A DNA stretch of 64,000 nucleotides from Hedera helix (taxonomy: Eukaryota; Streptophyta; Magnoliopsida; Apiales; Araliaceae). The notes under the pieces were generated by a model, which was not told where the DNA came from, ran no database searches, and saw nothing but the letters and a program-made list of their open reading frames with translations. Position numbers and translations under genes: made by a program. This document shows positions 11,101-24,933 of the stretch, piece after piece (position 1 is the stretch's first letter; each line of letters opens with the position of its first letter). The stretch is from contig OX359282.1 in the NCBI GenBank assembly GCA_947179155.2, positions 30,824,221 through 30,888,220 on the forward strand, written 5' to 3'.

Positions 11101-14100
11101 TTTTGTCTTTTTTAGTTGTTCAGCAATTTTCTCTGCTTCAGCTTCTGCCTTCAAAACCCTATCAGCTTGACTTCCAGCAAACTTTTCCCTAAAGAACTCC
11201 ACTTCATCATCTGTCTACACATACAAAATTTGCACAAAATAAAAAGGTTAAGACCAAATGCATTGATCAAATTCACCCACACATACGATTCCAAAATAAA
11301 AGCCAATATGCTGCGACACAAGTCACATATAACATGTACCAGTTCCTTAAACAATGGCACAGGAGTTCCAATTTTGTGACCGGCAGGTAAGATCTCCCAT
11401 GGTCTTTTAGCCCGTTTAATATCTCCTTTTTCATCTGTAAGTGAGACTTGCATTTCAGAAGGCATATTGAGCTGCTTAAGTACCTAAAATGGAAGTAAAA
11501 ACGATAAGCATTACCTCATTGATGAACTGTATTATTTTTTAGAAACATTATGCATATAAAATGTAAAGTCGCCTAATTTACCTCAATGGAGAAAGATGGC
11601 ATAAAAGGTTCTAATAGGGAAGCAAGAAGATAGACCAGTCCCGCCGCAGTTTTCATAACAATCGAACAGGAAGGTAGATCTTCCTTGTAAAGCTTCCAGA
11701 ACTGGCTTTCCTGTAAAACATTTTATATAATATGGAGAGTCTTAAGCAGCCATGAAAAGGTAGCCACATAGCCTCTATGGTTGGTAATATTTAACACAAT
11801 TTTTAAAACATTAACCCAAAGAAATGGTAAAAATGCCCAAAAAATAGGGCATAACAGCAGAGGTTATTATGAAAAAGAAATATGTAATTAAACAAGTATC
11901 CAAAACAAAGTGCTCAAAACTTTGTTGCATTCTTACTTGCAGGTATGCATTTCCTTCCCCAGAAATGCTCATCGCAATCTTCAACCCTTGCTTTAACTTA
12001 ACCTAAGTCAGAAGGGAAAGAGAAATGTAAATCCTACCCAAGCAATGAGTAACCTAGCAGGTCACAACAGTACGCAAGAACACAATATTGGACGGTGCAG
12101 CATCAATTACCTTCTCCATGGCTTCTATATATTGCTCCACATAATTACCAACTTTCTCTCCCAAATTTTTTGTAAGAAGATGCGATTCTGCACCTGGAGC
12201 GTCAGGGATGACACAGTGGTATCCTGAACCTTTACCAGATCCTGAATCTGTCCATGGAAATTGTCAATTACTAGAAAAACCTCATCAGCCTAATCCAGGA
12301 TAATGTTCCTATAGCACACCAGTAACTTCCCCAACCCCTCAAATGAAAAACAGAAGAATATGAAAAAATTAATAGAAAATAATGAAATGCACAGCTGGCA
12401 TCTATCTAACAGTACCCAGGCTGGTTACTGGGAGATCGCATGGAAGCTATTGTAAGCGATATATCGATACCTTTTGCTCTGGAATACAGTAATAAAAACA
12501 ACACCCATATATCTTCAAAATGACTTCCTATTTTTGTTGTGTGTTTCCATGTGTGGGAGGGGATTGAAATGATATATACTAAAAAAATACATATAGTATA
12601 GGATTTAACATGAAACAGGCATCTAGAAAAAAGTGATGGAGTCATGCAGGTGTTGGTAATAATCCTAACATATTAAACAGCAGATATTTTCCTATGTTGT
12701 ACGTTTCATTCCACAACCATCTGACTAACCAGGATCTTTAGCAATAAAGCTCAAGACACGATTGATGAAATTGCCTAGGTTATTTAGCAATTCACTGTTT
12801 AACTTTGCTTGTAAATCCACCCATGTAAACAATGTGTCTGATACCTGATAATAAGAAATCATTAGAATTAGAATATCTAATAAATAAATGAATATACATA
12901 TATAAATACAAAGAAAGAGGTAGACACAGAAATTTTTAAAAGAGGGAGGACCCTATGGCAGATAACAGATAACAATGTTTACTCAGATATTGTGGCAAGA
13001 ACCTACCTCTGGTCTATTAGTTAGCAAGTAATATCTCCACACTTCTACAGGAATGTTTGTATCTTTTGCATCATTTCCAAAAACTCCTACACCCTTACTC
13101 TTTGAGAACTTACCTGAAAATGCCATCAAAATAATATCACGTTTTTCAAAAATGTTATAGAGAAATACAAGTAATTTGTTACTGTACACCAAAGCGACAA
13201 TAGTTTACGCAACTAAATTAATTGGTAAAACCAAACCTGATTATCAACTAACCTGCTTCATAGTTCAAGTATTCAGTTACACTAATAGTTTTCATCAAAG
13301 TCCACTGTTCACCAGTCCCAAGAAGCGTGGATGGAAACATCACCTGTACGAGATTTAAACCACAGTTAATATATGTTACACCAAACATGTTCATAGGGTA
13401 TTAACAGGAGGAGTTCTGCATAGCAAGCACAAAGAAAAAGCAAAAAAATATAACAAGAAAGCTACAGTCTACAAGTTTGTGTAGTAATACAGGATCACAC
13501 AGTGGCACATAGATACCATGAGGAAAGCATATTCTATTACTCCCTCCACTCCACAAAAAAAAAAAGGTCACATTTGCCAAAATTCTTGTTCCGTAAAAGT
13601 AGTCCAATTTATAGTGATATAGTAGTATAAAATGACACAATATCCTCCAAACTATTATAATTTCAATATAATACTACACTAGTAAACTAACAACTTATTA
13701 TTTTTAGGGGTATAAATGGAACAAAAATAGATCCTTAAGATTCATAAATTTTGCAAATAAGACTATTTTCGTGATACAAAGGGAGTAAATAAAAAGGTAA
13801 TATAAAAGAAGAATTATACTTACGGTGTGGAAAGGCACGTTATCCTTGCCCATAAACTGATACAGCTCCACATTTTCAGGATTCTTCCACCACTTCTCCC
13901 ACTCTGATGTGTAACATGAAGTGATTGATATGTATCCAATTGGCGCATCAAACCAAACATAAAAAACCTGACCATCATACAGTTGAAGAGAAACATGTAA
14001 AAGAACAAATAGAATAATAGGAAAAGGTTCTTCAGTACACCTTACTATGATTGAAAACTTCTAGCAAAACCAACAAAACACAAAAATGATGAAAAGGGCA

Positions 14101-15942
14101 ATAATACAATAATAAACTCGATCTTAATAACTAACCTTGTCCTTAAATTTCTCATGTGGAACAGGAACCCCCCACTTCAAATCCCTGGTAATACATCGTT
14201 GCCTTAGTCCTTCCTTAAGCCATGCATTTGTTGCTTGAATAGCATTTTGACTCCATGATCCAGCCACTGACATGCTGTTAATGTACTCCTCTAATTTATC
14301 CTTCAGTAAAGGGAGCTCAAGAAACAAATGGTTTGTATCACGAATTCGTGGTGTGTTCCGACAAACCTGTTTTGCAGAGGTTAAAAGATCTGAATTGCAT
14401 ATGAAGACGGAAATATAGTAACAAGGTTGAATTTCAATCTTAAGCCGTGAACAATGAAATTAGAAGGAGCTGATCCCTCATTCAGCCTCTAATTTGTAAT
14501 TATTTTTGTTTTATGGAGCTAGAGAAATGTGTCTTAAGAAATTACTACTTAAGATTCTTAGAAGTGGCTACCAACCAATCAGGACTTGTCTTTACCAAAG
14601 TCTAGAAGTTTACATACTTCAGAAGATTACATTTAAAAGCCTCCAGACTAATAAAATAAAAATTAACACACAATAGCACGCATGAACCTTGCATTTAGGA
14701 TCTTGTAGTTCTGTCGGGTTTAAAAGCTTCCCACACTTTTCACATTGATCTCCTCGTGCAGAATCATAATTACAGCCTGGTGTAGGGCAGTTACCTTCCA
14801 CAAGCCGGTCAGCCAAGAACCGTGTGCATGTATCACAATAAAGCTGCATTGTAAAAGAGAAATGAAAGATATTCATGTCACATGTATGCCAAAAATAAAA
14901 TGGTATACCACAAACAAAGGACAACACATGAGATAATGCCTATAGGAGCTCATAACAAACTTTAATTGCCATTAGGTGAAGCTAACAAAGCATAACATAT
15001 ACCTGCTGCATTGTGTTTTCAGAAAGCCAATTGTTTTCCATCAGTTTCTTGAAAATGGCTTGGCAAACCTCAGTCTGCTGTGGGGTTGAAGTGCGTCCGA
15101 ATTTATCAAAACTTATGGAAAACCATTTATACACGTCCTCATGTATAGCATAATATCTACAAAGACAATAGAAACAAGCAAGGCAAATAATTTTCAGATA
15201 TGCTATGTATCAGCTTTTTATTGAAATCAAATAGTCAAAAATTTTCTTTAACACACTTAATTTGTCATGCTCAATTTTCTTTTCCTTTTTTTCTAAAATA
15301 AAAACCTAAAAGTTGCCATCTTTTTACAGAGAATAGAAAGAAGATTGCATTAGAAAACATATTACAAAATGATAAGGCCAATAATGAGAAATGTTAACAA
15401 GAAATCCTACCCATAAAACCCACAACAAGCATAATAAGTACCCGTAATTATATGGCCTATCTTTGTAAGTTTGCCTCTTTTTCAGTCCAATACAATTCTA
15501 ATCAATAGTAAAATAAAAAATCAACCCAATTCAAAAATATATCTCAAATACAATTAAAAATCACAAAAAATAATAACTTCACAGAGCAGTTACTTGTCAC
15601 AAACTTGCTGAGGAGTACACTTCTCTTCCAATGCCTTAGTCTCCGTAGCCGTCCCGTACTCGTCCGTTCCGCATATGTATAGTGCATTGTATCCGCGAAG
15701 CCGGCAGTACCGAGCAAAAACATCCGCACTCAATACACCTATAAGTATATATTTCAGAATACATCAAATCTACATATATATGTAGATATATTAGAGAGAG
15801 AGAAGACGAAATTACATCCGATGATGTTGCCGAGGTGAGGTACGTTGTTAACGTAAGGCAAGGCGCTGGTGATAAGAATGTTTCGTTTGCCGGGAATCGG
15901 GAGCTTCAATGTTTTCCGATCTTCACCAGCGGCAGCCGCCAT
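8126..15942 (-). CDS. methionyl-tRNA synthetase, cytosolic type, with C-terminal tRNA-binding domain
   Basis: Seventeen exons (downward): 15942-15816, 15738-15594, 15156-15003, 14843-14688, 14366-14136, 13967-13824, 13343-13253, 13113-13007, 12844-12730, 12241-12111, 12002-11937, 11710-11582, 11483-11340, 11214-11094, 10223-9988, 9843-9742 and 8356-8126; phases close throughout, giving 809 aa. It charges initiator and elongator tRNA-Met. The class I signature HLGN (HIGH box) is at 36-39 and KFSKS (KMSKS box) at 351-355. The Zn-knuckle cysteines CDTC, CPTPGC and CEKC lie in exon 4, and the catalytic-domain VWFDAPIGY in exon 6. Residues from about 646 form an EMAP-II/Arc1p-like OB-fold module after a Lys-rich linker. 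There is no clear transit peptide, and the length fits the plant cytosolic enzyme (about 800 aa). The exon 10 acceptor is ambiguous (12241 or 12223, both in frame). Confidence 0.94.
9090..9620. repeat. AT-rich insert with GAGCTCG-type words in MetRS intron 16
   Basis: Intron 16 (8357-9741) is the longest of the gene. Its segment 9090-9620 starts with CTCGGGCC and TGAGCTTGAACTCG and ends with CAGCTCGAGCTC, with AT-rich DNA between. This resembles a decayed DNA transposon, but the termini and target duplication were not resolved. Confidence 0.3.
10314..10549. mobile_element. Stowaway-like MITE in MetRS intron 14
   Basis: The left end is TA then CTCCCACTGTCC; the right end is TAACGGAGGGAG then TA. 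Imperfect CTCCCTCCGT-type inverted termini flanked by TA are typical of Stowaway (Tc1/mariner) MITEs. The length is 236 bp, and it lies in the 870-bp intron between exons 14 and 15. Confidence 0.8.
13540..13785. mobile_element. Stowaway-like MITE in MetRS intron 6
   Basis: The left end is TA then CTCCCTCCACTCC; the right end is GATACAAAGGGAG then TA. It is 246 bp and AT-rich. It belongs to the same broad family as the copy at 10314-10549 and sits in the intron between exons 6 and 7 (13344-13823). Confidence 0.8.
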
Positions 15943-17518
15943 CGTTGAATTTAGGGGTTTTGCGCGTACTTGTGTGGAGATAAAGTTGGCAACTTTATTT
16001 TACTGTGTTATGGAGAGTGCATTTGGAGTTGCAGAAACAGAAGCTCACATTATATATTAGGGCAGTCCGTCGGATATGATTCAATACACTCGGATCTAGT
16101 TTGTTGATCAATGGGGCTTGGGGTGAGTAATTAATTTCGAGTACTTTTACCATTATTCATCCAATTTATTCCCAAAAAAAAATAAAAGAGTATCATTACA
16201 TTCATATTAATAATAAAAAGTAGAGTCACACTCCTTTATTCTTTCTGCGAATAAATATATTAGATAAAATTGTGGATAAGTCTATAATTTTTCATTAATT
16301 TGATAAGAGTCTTATTATATATATTGTGATAAATTTGTATTAAATTATAATTATAAAATATGTTAATATATAAAATTAGACAAATTTATAAGAGAATTCT
16401 TAATATGACGTGCACACCGTTTCAAAAAGGTTATCACTGATACTTACTCATTTAGATAATAATTAAAAATTATTTTATAAATTTTATAAATTTACTAAAT
16501 TTGTTATAATTAATATGATAATCATTTATTAAATTTGATATAATTAATATGATGATCATATACTCTTTTTGTTTAACTATTGATTTTTTAGTTTTCTGAA
16601 ATAAACTTAAAATATATTCAAACTCAAAATTAATATAAATTCTTTTAATTTTAATAAATAAAATAATAAAATATAAATGTCTAAATTACTATTAATTAAT
16701 ATAATTATTGTCCCATAACTTTTAAAGATTAATTTTACTTTTAAATCTAAAAATATCTGAAATTTAATTTCAAAATTAATAATATATATAATATTTATTG
16801 GGAAGTGATATTTTTACAGAGTTTTTTGATTTTTTTACATGTAAATTATCACTATAAACCTATAGCGACTGTCAAAATCATCATTATATACCTATAACGA
16901 CACTTTTCGTGTGAAAATATTAAAAAATCTTGTGGAATATCAGTTTCCTATTTATTACTTCTGAAATTTAGATGAGATCATATCAACTTTGAATTACAGA
17001 TCTTCATAGATTAATTTTCAAAAGTTTCAATGTTTTTCTAATTAGAAAGTGTAGTTTAAAATGTGTTTTATCTTCCTCTACTTTCCCCTTAACTAATCTT
17101 GTAAAAAATTATCTTACTATCCAAAGGATTTCAGTTTTATTTTACTTTTACATGCCATAAACTGGGCAAATTTTAACAGAGATTCTTACAGTTTCTCATA
17201 ATTCTTGCGATGGTATTCATGATAGGCACTTATGCAGCAATGCACCATCTCACCTTAACATAATGAAATAGAAAAATAAAACCATCACCTCGACGAAAAT
17301 TTGACATGCAAAATTGCTTCAAAATTTATTGAAACTATATGCAAAGTTTCTAACAGATTCCAATTGTCAAGTAATACGCGACAACAACTGCATTTCACAA
17401 CAATGGGAATCTTGTCTAACCACATTTCTGCAGAAACCCAAGTTGGAAAAAAGCTAGTGATACATACAATTTTCCGAGATTAAGAAAAAGCAACCGAAAA
17501 AAGATGGGAAATAAAATC
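15943..17518. other. intergenic: MetRS promoter/5'UTR and SPS 3' flank
   Basis: No gene is seen. The MetRS 5'UTR and core promoter should lie within about 15943-16150. The interval 16150-17150 is extremely AT-rich and repetitive. The SPS 3'UTR should lie within about 17160-17518. Confidence 0.6.
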
Positions 17519-20500
17519 TCACATGCCACTAGATCTTGAGACTTTTCTCAAGGCATTTGCAAGCTCTTCTTGCTTTGCTTCTCCACTCGAATACGTCACC
17601 AGTGGGCTTTCTGCTGGAACAATATCTTCTCTTTGGTAACTACCGGTTGATCTAAGCAGCTCTTCAGAACCTTTCTCCACCACCCCTTTCATAATTAGGG
17701 TCTTATGTGTCCCAGATATCAGTTCTTCAATGTCTGTGTCTCCGGTTTCACCAAGAATGACGTACATATTCGCTACATTTAATCTCCAACGGACAAAAAG
17801 GTACCTATTAATGATATTGAAGGAGATGAAAAACACTAGTCATTAGTAGTCAAAGATCAAATCTTGTAAGGTGATAATTGAGTTGGTAGTTAGACCAGTA
17901 TACTTTAACTTAAATGACAAAATGATTTAGTCTCTTGTACTTAATTCAGAACTGATCACCACTTTTTTAATTCAGAACTTATCACCACTTTCCGGCTTTT
18001 TAGATAAAGAGGAGGGTGCAAAATTATATTTCTTTCCCTCCAAATATTGCATTGCTCGTACTAAATGGAGCTAAATCGTGTCAATATTGTGAAATCAACA
18101 TCACAGCCAAAAAACAAGGTTCTTAAGATTCTATGGAATAAAATATAGTACGATACTATACTACTTTTGAAGAAATCATTCAATCCACCCAAAAGAAAAT
18201 GTGGAATAAAAAGTAAGAAAGAATTTGAAGCATTCCGTTTTGTGAAATGTTTCAAGGAGCATAAATGTACGAAACTTTACCTAAGAGCTTGTGCTCGAGA
18301 TGCAAGGAGAGGGATGACTTGCATTCTTGTCGAATTCCTGCAGTACATTACATGGCAGCGGAGACCGCGTATCCTAAGCTTCTGCCTCATATCATCTACT
18401 TTCTTTGCCTGCAGAAGACACAACCGTGAATGTAAAACAACCAATAAACTACTTGGCTATTACACTTCGTGTACTGTATTTATGAATTATAACTACCTTA
18501 TTGATATCCTTTATCAAGTAGGAAAGACAATGGGAATTGCTTGATCTCACATCTTCCTCCATAGAATTTGAAGGTTTGGCAGATCCGACTTCTTCTCCAC
18601 CTTCAGGTGCATCCATCAGTTTCCATATGGTTTTCTTTATACCATCAGAACCCCAACGATAGTCGATATGTATTAAGTAATCTGGGTCTGGAAAAAGTGT
18701 TCCATCTTCTTTTGTATATGTACCTGGGTAATATACTTCACCACCGCTACTACAAATCAAGGTGTCAAACTCATTTACTTTAATGTTCCCTGATTTCAAG
18801 AACTCTGTCAGTTCTGATATTGGCATAGCTGTTGATATAGCAAAGCCAGACATTCTTGCTATTTGTGGGTCTAATTTAATGGCCTTGAATATTTCCTGCA
18901 CTATTTGAATCATCTTCTTTTGTGGAGCTCCTTTGCTATCATAACAATCGAGTGCAATAACAATCAACCTACACCGCCTCCTCAACATAGGATATTTGCT
19001 TGGTACATTGTCAACCACTTTCATTTCACCTTCAGAATCTTGGGCCCCTTGTTTTGGCTTCTTCATCTTGCTTAGGACCCGTTTCACTTGGTCTTGCACC
19101 TCAGGGTCACCGCCAGCTGCAGTCAAATAGTCAATTGACTCATTTAGTGATGATTTTTCCCCATCAATAGAGAGCCTCAGAGACATATCCTGCACATCCT
19201 TGAGTGAATCATTTAGGGACCCTTCTGCAGCCAGGTCATCTGTCGGCGTGTCAGTTTTCCACATTGGATGTCTCATCCTGCATGCTGCCACCCTTGTTAG
19301 GTATGTGCGGCAATGTTCAGGCCATGAGAAGAGGTGTATGTTTTTCCAACCATTCTTTTGACAATCGTGCCATAAGTTCTTCTCTGAAACTAGTTTAAGC
19401 AATGCATCTGCGATTGCTTGCTGATCGTGAGGATCTATCAGCAAACCATTGTTCAGTGCCTACATTAACAAGCACCAGGTAAATTATTAAAGAAACCAAA
19501 CTAAAGTTTTTTTTGGGGGGGGGGGGGGGCACAGGCATCCAATAGCAATCCCAAAATGGTTGATTTTAACTCATATGTTTCTTTTATTTTTTCCCTATAT
19601 CTTTTGGACAACCATGTGCATAACAAAGATACACAATGTAATGTTTCCCAAACAGGGAACTGAGAGTGTGTGAAGTGGAAAGACAGGTCATAGTTACCCT
19701 GTGAATGTCAACTGGACCACCATTTTTGGTTGCCACCATTGGAAGTCCATGTGCTGCAGCCTAGATCATTTTGCAAACCATTGGTTTTAAAACATATTAT
19801 TTGTAACCAAATTGAGATGAGCCCACAAAAAGGTTATATAAATGCAACTAACCTCAATCAGGGTAAGTCCAAATGGTTCAACCAAAGCTGGATTTATAAA
19901 AACTCCCTGACATAGCATCAACTAACTTGTAAATTACAACCGCAAATATTTAAAAGAGTAAAAACAAAAGCCAAATTACAACCAGCAAAACCTTTGTTTT
20001 GGCAGCAAGACGATAGATGTCAGGAACATCATTTTGCTTGTGATGCTTAGGAAAGGCCACTTGCCCATATAAATCATACGTATCTATGAGTTTTAGTACT
20101 GTTGTCAACACGCTGGCATTCCCGGTGGACATCTCATCTATATCATCCCTATTTCCCATGATAAGTGTCTGCACAAAAGTATGTTTGTTTTGGTTACAAG
20201 CACTTTAGCATGTTGTTGTGTTAGCTAGCAATAAATTAGAAATGATCCCGGCCTACTTACAAGATTAGCAAGCTCCCTTAATGGCCGGCATTCTCCAAAA
20301 GCTTTCAAAAGAGTGGTGATATTCTTTTTTGGATCTGGTCTTGATAAGGCTAAAATCATCGGCTTGTGGGGATTTGTCAAAAACCGCAACACCTACAAAG
20401 ACACAGATGTGAACAATATTGACAGTCAATAATACATAGTCACGTAATTCTGGTACATACTTCTGACCATATTACTGGAATTGCTCTCGGAGAAGAACCA

Positions 20501-23500
20501 TCAGAATTAGTTAGTGGTGTGAGTTCCCCATCTGCTTCTGAACTATCTTCATGAGCCATAACATTGTTGAAGTCCATTCCAGGAGGGATTACCTGCAATG
20601 TTATATCATTTAAGTATTAAAGACTTACGCTGGAGTTCTAAAAATATGAGTTCAATTAGTCCACATCATTAATAGGCATATAGTATGCAAATGACAGTTT
20701 TCTAGTATCCATGTAATTACTAATGTTGTGATTGTAGTGACAAGCCATGACTTGAGTAATATTGAAGCGATATATTAGTGATTGGGTTTGCACCCATTCC
20801 GCTCCTCCACAGGTTTCACATTGGAGGGACCAAAAAATCGATCATGATCTTCTGAAGTAAATGTGTGTGTTTGGGAGCTTCTGGCCTTCTGTAAAGTCAA
20901 AAGTACATTTATCATTGGGTAATTGATTCAAACTTTAGTTACTTCTATTTTTGGGCATTATCAAGGAGTAAATTACAGAAAGCAAGCATCACTAAGCTTC
21001 GAAATCATACATATAACCATTGAAAGTTAAAGATGATCTGCTTCTTCAGCAATAAAAAATTTATGTGAAGAAAAGGGAAATTCTGGAAACAAAGAGTATG
21101 TTTGGAACTTGAAAAACTCGAAAGGGAAGAAGGAAAAGGGAAAAGAAAACAAAATCTGCGATTTGTTGGGACTTGTTTGGAGCTTTCTTAACCATCCATT
21201 ACATCACATTTTAAAATTGTTCTTGATATTAGATCTTTTAGACATATAGATAATTAGACTCATTAAATATTAGTTTTCCTTTTATTTTTTACATTTATTT
21301 TAGTTTTTCTCTCACATTTTCCACGTTCCAAACATAGGTAAAGGGTATTGAGGTGGATCAATTATCAGATTCCGTGGATGCAATAGAGGAGGAAAAAACG
21401 TTATAAACCAGCCCATAAAAGGGGAGGGGGGGAAATTCTGAACCAAAACTACCTATAGTATGTCCAAAATTATACATAAGAGAATGAACTAGATAAAAAC
21501 ATCAGTATAACTTTAATACCAAAAACAGCATCTTACCGACATCCTTGGCATGTATCGCCCATGGCAATTGACACCCCGTCTAGCACGGGCCCGCAAAACT
21601 TTTTCAAGCTTGACATCAAAGCCATCGTATAATCCCCATTGTTCATCAATCTCCTGTTTTGTACTAGTGATAACAAGTTCTGCAGCATCAAGTGCAAGCT
21701 CTTCTCCTTCTATCCTCCTCCAAATCTTATATGTTGAATTGATATCCTCTTTTGATTGTCTTCCTTGCTTAAGAAGTTGTTCTAGCTTGTTCCTACCAAG
21801 AGAGTGTCCTGTTAGAACCATAGGGACATTTAAAGCACCGGAAAGGAGAGCAGCACTATCCCCTGCATCTGCATAATGCCCGTGTATTACATATGGCCAA
21901 ATGGGCTGGCTATCACCAATTTGTTCCCCCAAAACTTTGGACATATTGAGAATGTGAGCCAGGGCACCATCTACAAATTCTTGAATATAAGGCCACAGTA
22001 ATTCTTTTCGAAGGTACTGGTCACGAGGACCAAAAGGTATTCTTATAATATAAGCACCACTGCTTTCTCCCACATCAGCATCTTCAGGACCTGCACTAAG
22101 CATCTCAGTGGGCTCTCCATAGCTCCAATCTACCTCAGGTGAGGCCACTTGGCGTGTGAACAGATCCACCCTGTATACCCCTGGCATTTTAGCAAGTGCC
22201 CCAGCAAGCTCTACCACATACTTGATCTGGAATTTTATTAAAAGCAAACAACTATAGTTAGATAAGAAACAATGGGCATTTACTATTTAAAGAAGATTCT
22301 TTGTTTACCTGGCCACCAGTATCAGAGTCACGGCCAAGCTCCATATTTTCTCCACGGACTAAACCATGCAAGCTGATCAAGAAAATGATTTATAGTTACA
22401 AATTCTACACTCCTAAGCATTTTGCTACTTGAATTCAGAAATAGTTTCCACTAGTGACTTAACAATGTACTATAAAGTTGCTTTAGAGGACTGTCTACTC
22501 AAACTTGAATGTAAAATAGATTTGTTTTCCCTTTGTAGTTGAAAAGACCAATACGTAAACACATTGTCAGTCATGATGCAACAGAAACAATCAATATGTG
22601 CATACTACATTCTTAGTGAAGCAACTGAAAAATAGAAAGCTATATCAGACCAACTATGGAAATTTGGAATATGGCACATTAGAAGCAATTTTAGCAACAA
22701 AGTTGTTAAAAAAACACTGTTTTTGGCTTCATGTTGATAAGGGACAGCACATAGATGTATGTTTGTCTGTTAATAAGACTGAGTTGGCACATTTAGTGAA
22801 ATGAATGCAAATGTTTTAACCAAACTCATAAATTAACAATATAAATGATGTGTCCTACTTCGTAATCAACTACAGAAAATGAGGTCATCAACATAATAAT
22901 CCTTGAGATTGATTAGCTGAAATTCTTTTTTTTTAAATGAAAAAAAAAGATGAATATTCAACACGAATTTCATTAAAGGTATATTAAAACGAACTCCACC
23001 TGATAAGAACAATATATAGTTTCTTCTCCTTGTTATTGTCAGACCACACTTCCAAATTTGAAACGTTCCGTTGGAATGTTTTTCCCCTTGGGCTGTCAAG
23101 TGATACCGATTCTCCTAGAACATCTCCTTTCTCTCCTTCAGACAAATCTTCAGACATGTCCTCAGTTACATCTCTGCGTCCTTGTTCCCGCTCCCACCTT
23201 CGGTGTGCCATACGATGAAAATCATCACATTCCAACTGTAAAATGGTGCACTATGTTACTCTTAATAATATGATTTCAACTCGAATAAAGAGCATATGAC
23301 CTACAATATAAAAGCAGTTGTTTTATTTTTTTAGAGCAAACATCAAAGAGATTCTTTCTTACAAGAAAATAATGTACTTCTCGATTCCAACTAGACTATA
23401 CTAAATTTTCGACCTCATTTCTCATTTCTGGTCCTCGCTTAAGAATTAGGCATGCAATATGCAATACAATATGTTTAAGAATGCTTAAGAATTAGGCATG

Positions 23501-24933
23501 CAATATGCAATACAGACTATTGAGTTTGACATGGGAAGTGTATAAAACACCAAAACGATAGCAGCAAGGACAAGATAAACATATTTTGAGTGACCAAAAC
23601 ATCCAAATCTATCCATATTTTCCAGTGTACATGCTCGTATATATACAGGCAGCTGCAAGTATACAAGCACAAGATTTCACTTTAAATTATTCATTGTAAC
23701 CGTATTTGGGAAATAAAATCAGCAACCTAAAAATTACTGAAAATTTGGTTGAGGGCTACTTAATAATGTCAGTCAAGGCCTTGCAGAAGTATCTATAGCA
23801 GAATTTTATTTGGCCATATCCAAATTCTAGACTAGAGGTTTCTATTGTTGATTTTTTATTATTTTAATTTTTTTGGAGAGAAACAGTTAAAAATAGAATC
23901 TATCTCTCACTTGTGGCACAATATGAAGAAAACAATTAAGAATTTATGACAACAAATCTAAGCTAGCTCCACCCATTTAAAAAAGCAACTTCGAAAAAAA
24001 AAATTCTGGCTCTATGTACTCAAAGATCTTAATAACCCCATAGAAAGAAAAAGCAAGTCCAAATAATGAGAAACATAACTTAAGAAGGAATATTTGAGAA
24101 AAATCATTTTATATGCACAAAAAATCAACAAAGATTCTCTGGGCCAGGAGAGACGCACATCATTAATCACCTGATTCTATTAAAAAATGCTGACAAAGAA
24201 CCTTTAATTAAGGCTAGTCCCCAGTTGACAGAAATCAGTTCGAAAAAAATTGATATTTCTACAACATGTAAATGTGGACTTTACTTACTAGTCATAATTT
24301 TTTATGTAAAAATATTAATCCTCCATAAATGCCTAACCAAACCCATTGACAAACTCCAAAATTTCTAAAAAAAAATAGTAAAGATAGGAGCACGGGAATA
24401 AATCTTGAAAAATAGCACTGATACATATTTTTCTTCCTATTTCATTATTTTAAAAAAATATTCCATCTGTTTAAACTTCTTTTGTTTCAATAAATGCAAC
24501 AGTTTCCCATACAACTGTATACAAAAAGTTGCGACTGTGCTATTTTTTCGGAATTTCTTCCTGTGCCTGCAATTTAACCCAAAAGAAAATAAAAGAAAAA
24601 AAGGGAAACCTGCTTCTTCTTGCGGGTGAGATGCCAAATACGCCAGCACATATTTTCGAGCCTTGAGCTCCGATCCCTGGAGTTTCTGGTTGCAACCACT
24701 TTGATCCATGTCCTGTGCAGATCAGTTTCATCCACCCCTGTTACCACTTCCTCTACAAAATACTTTGTGGGATTAAAATGCAAATTCCCCTTATCTTTCC
24801 CACTCAAATGCACATCCAGATTTACTGATTTTTTCGTATTCTTATTAATTGGCTTGTGTTTTTCATCTCTGCCTGAAGCCCCACTATCCAATATTGCCTC
24901 TAAATACCCATTTATCCACTCATTCCCTGCCAT
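17519..24933 (-). CDS. SPS: sucrose-phosphate synthase (family A, SPS1F-like)
   Basis: Twelve exons (downward): 24933-24610, 23235-23000, 22372-22309, 22226-21537, 20592-20461, 20392-20261, 20168-19992, 19906-19853, 19760-19698, 19459-18497, 18408-18281 and 17804-17519; all phases close, giving 1082 aa. It makes sucrose-6-phosphate from UDP-glucose and fructose-6-phosphate in the cytosol. The N-terminus MAGNEWINGYLEAIL is the family hallmark. The GT4 glycosyltransferase core has GRDSDTGGQ at about 200-208, HGHYADAG and TGHSLGRNK in exon 4, and the EX7E motif EPFGLTLIE at 595-603. A C-terminal sucrose-phosphatase-like domain starts near RRCRLIVIALDCYD (exon 10). QRNVSNLEVW at 163-172 puts S167, with Arg at -3, at the position of the regulatory light/dark phosphorylation site (spinach S158). 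Intron 1 is about 1.4 kb. The ORF is intact and probably functional. Confidence 0.95.
19515..19529. repeat. 15-base G homopolymer in SPS intron 9
   Basis: A run of eight T is followed directly by fifteen G on the plus strand, which is a poly-C/poly-A run in the sense of the gene, between exons 9 and 10. It is intronic and has no coding consequence; the exact length is prone to sequencing or polymerase error. Confidence 0.95.
21097..21336. mobile_element. MITE with TATGTTTGGAAC termini in SPS intron 4
   Basis: The left end TATGTTTGGAAC (21097) is mirrored by GTTCCAAACATA (ending 21336), a perfect 12-bp inverted repeat around an AT-rich 240-bp interior. The superfamily is uncertain (hAT or Mutator-like). 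It lies in the intron between exons 4 and 5. Confidence 0.7.
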
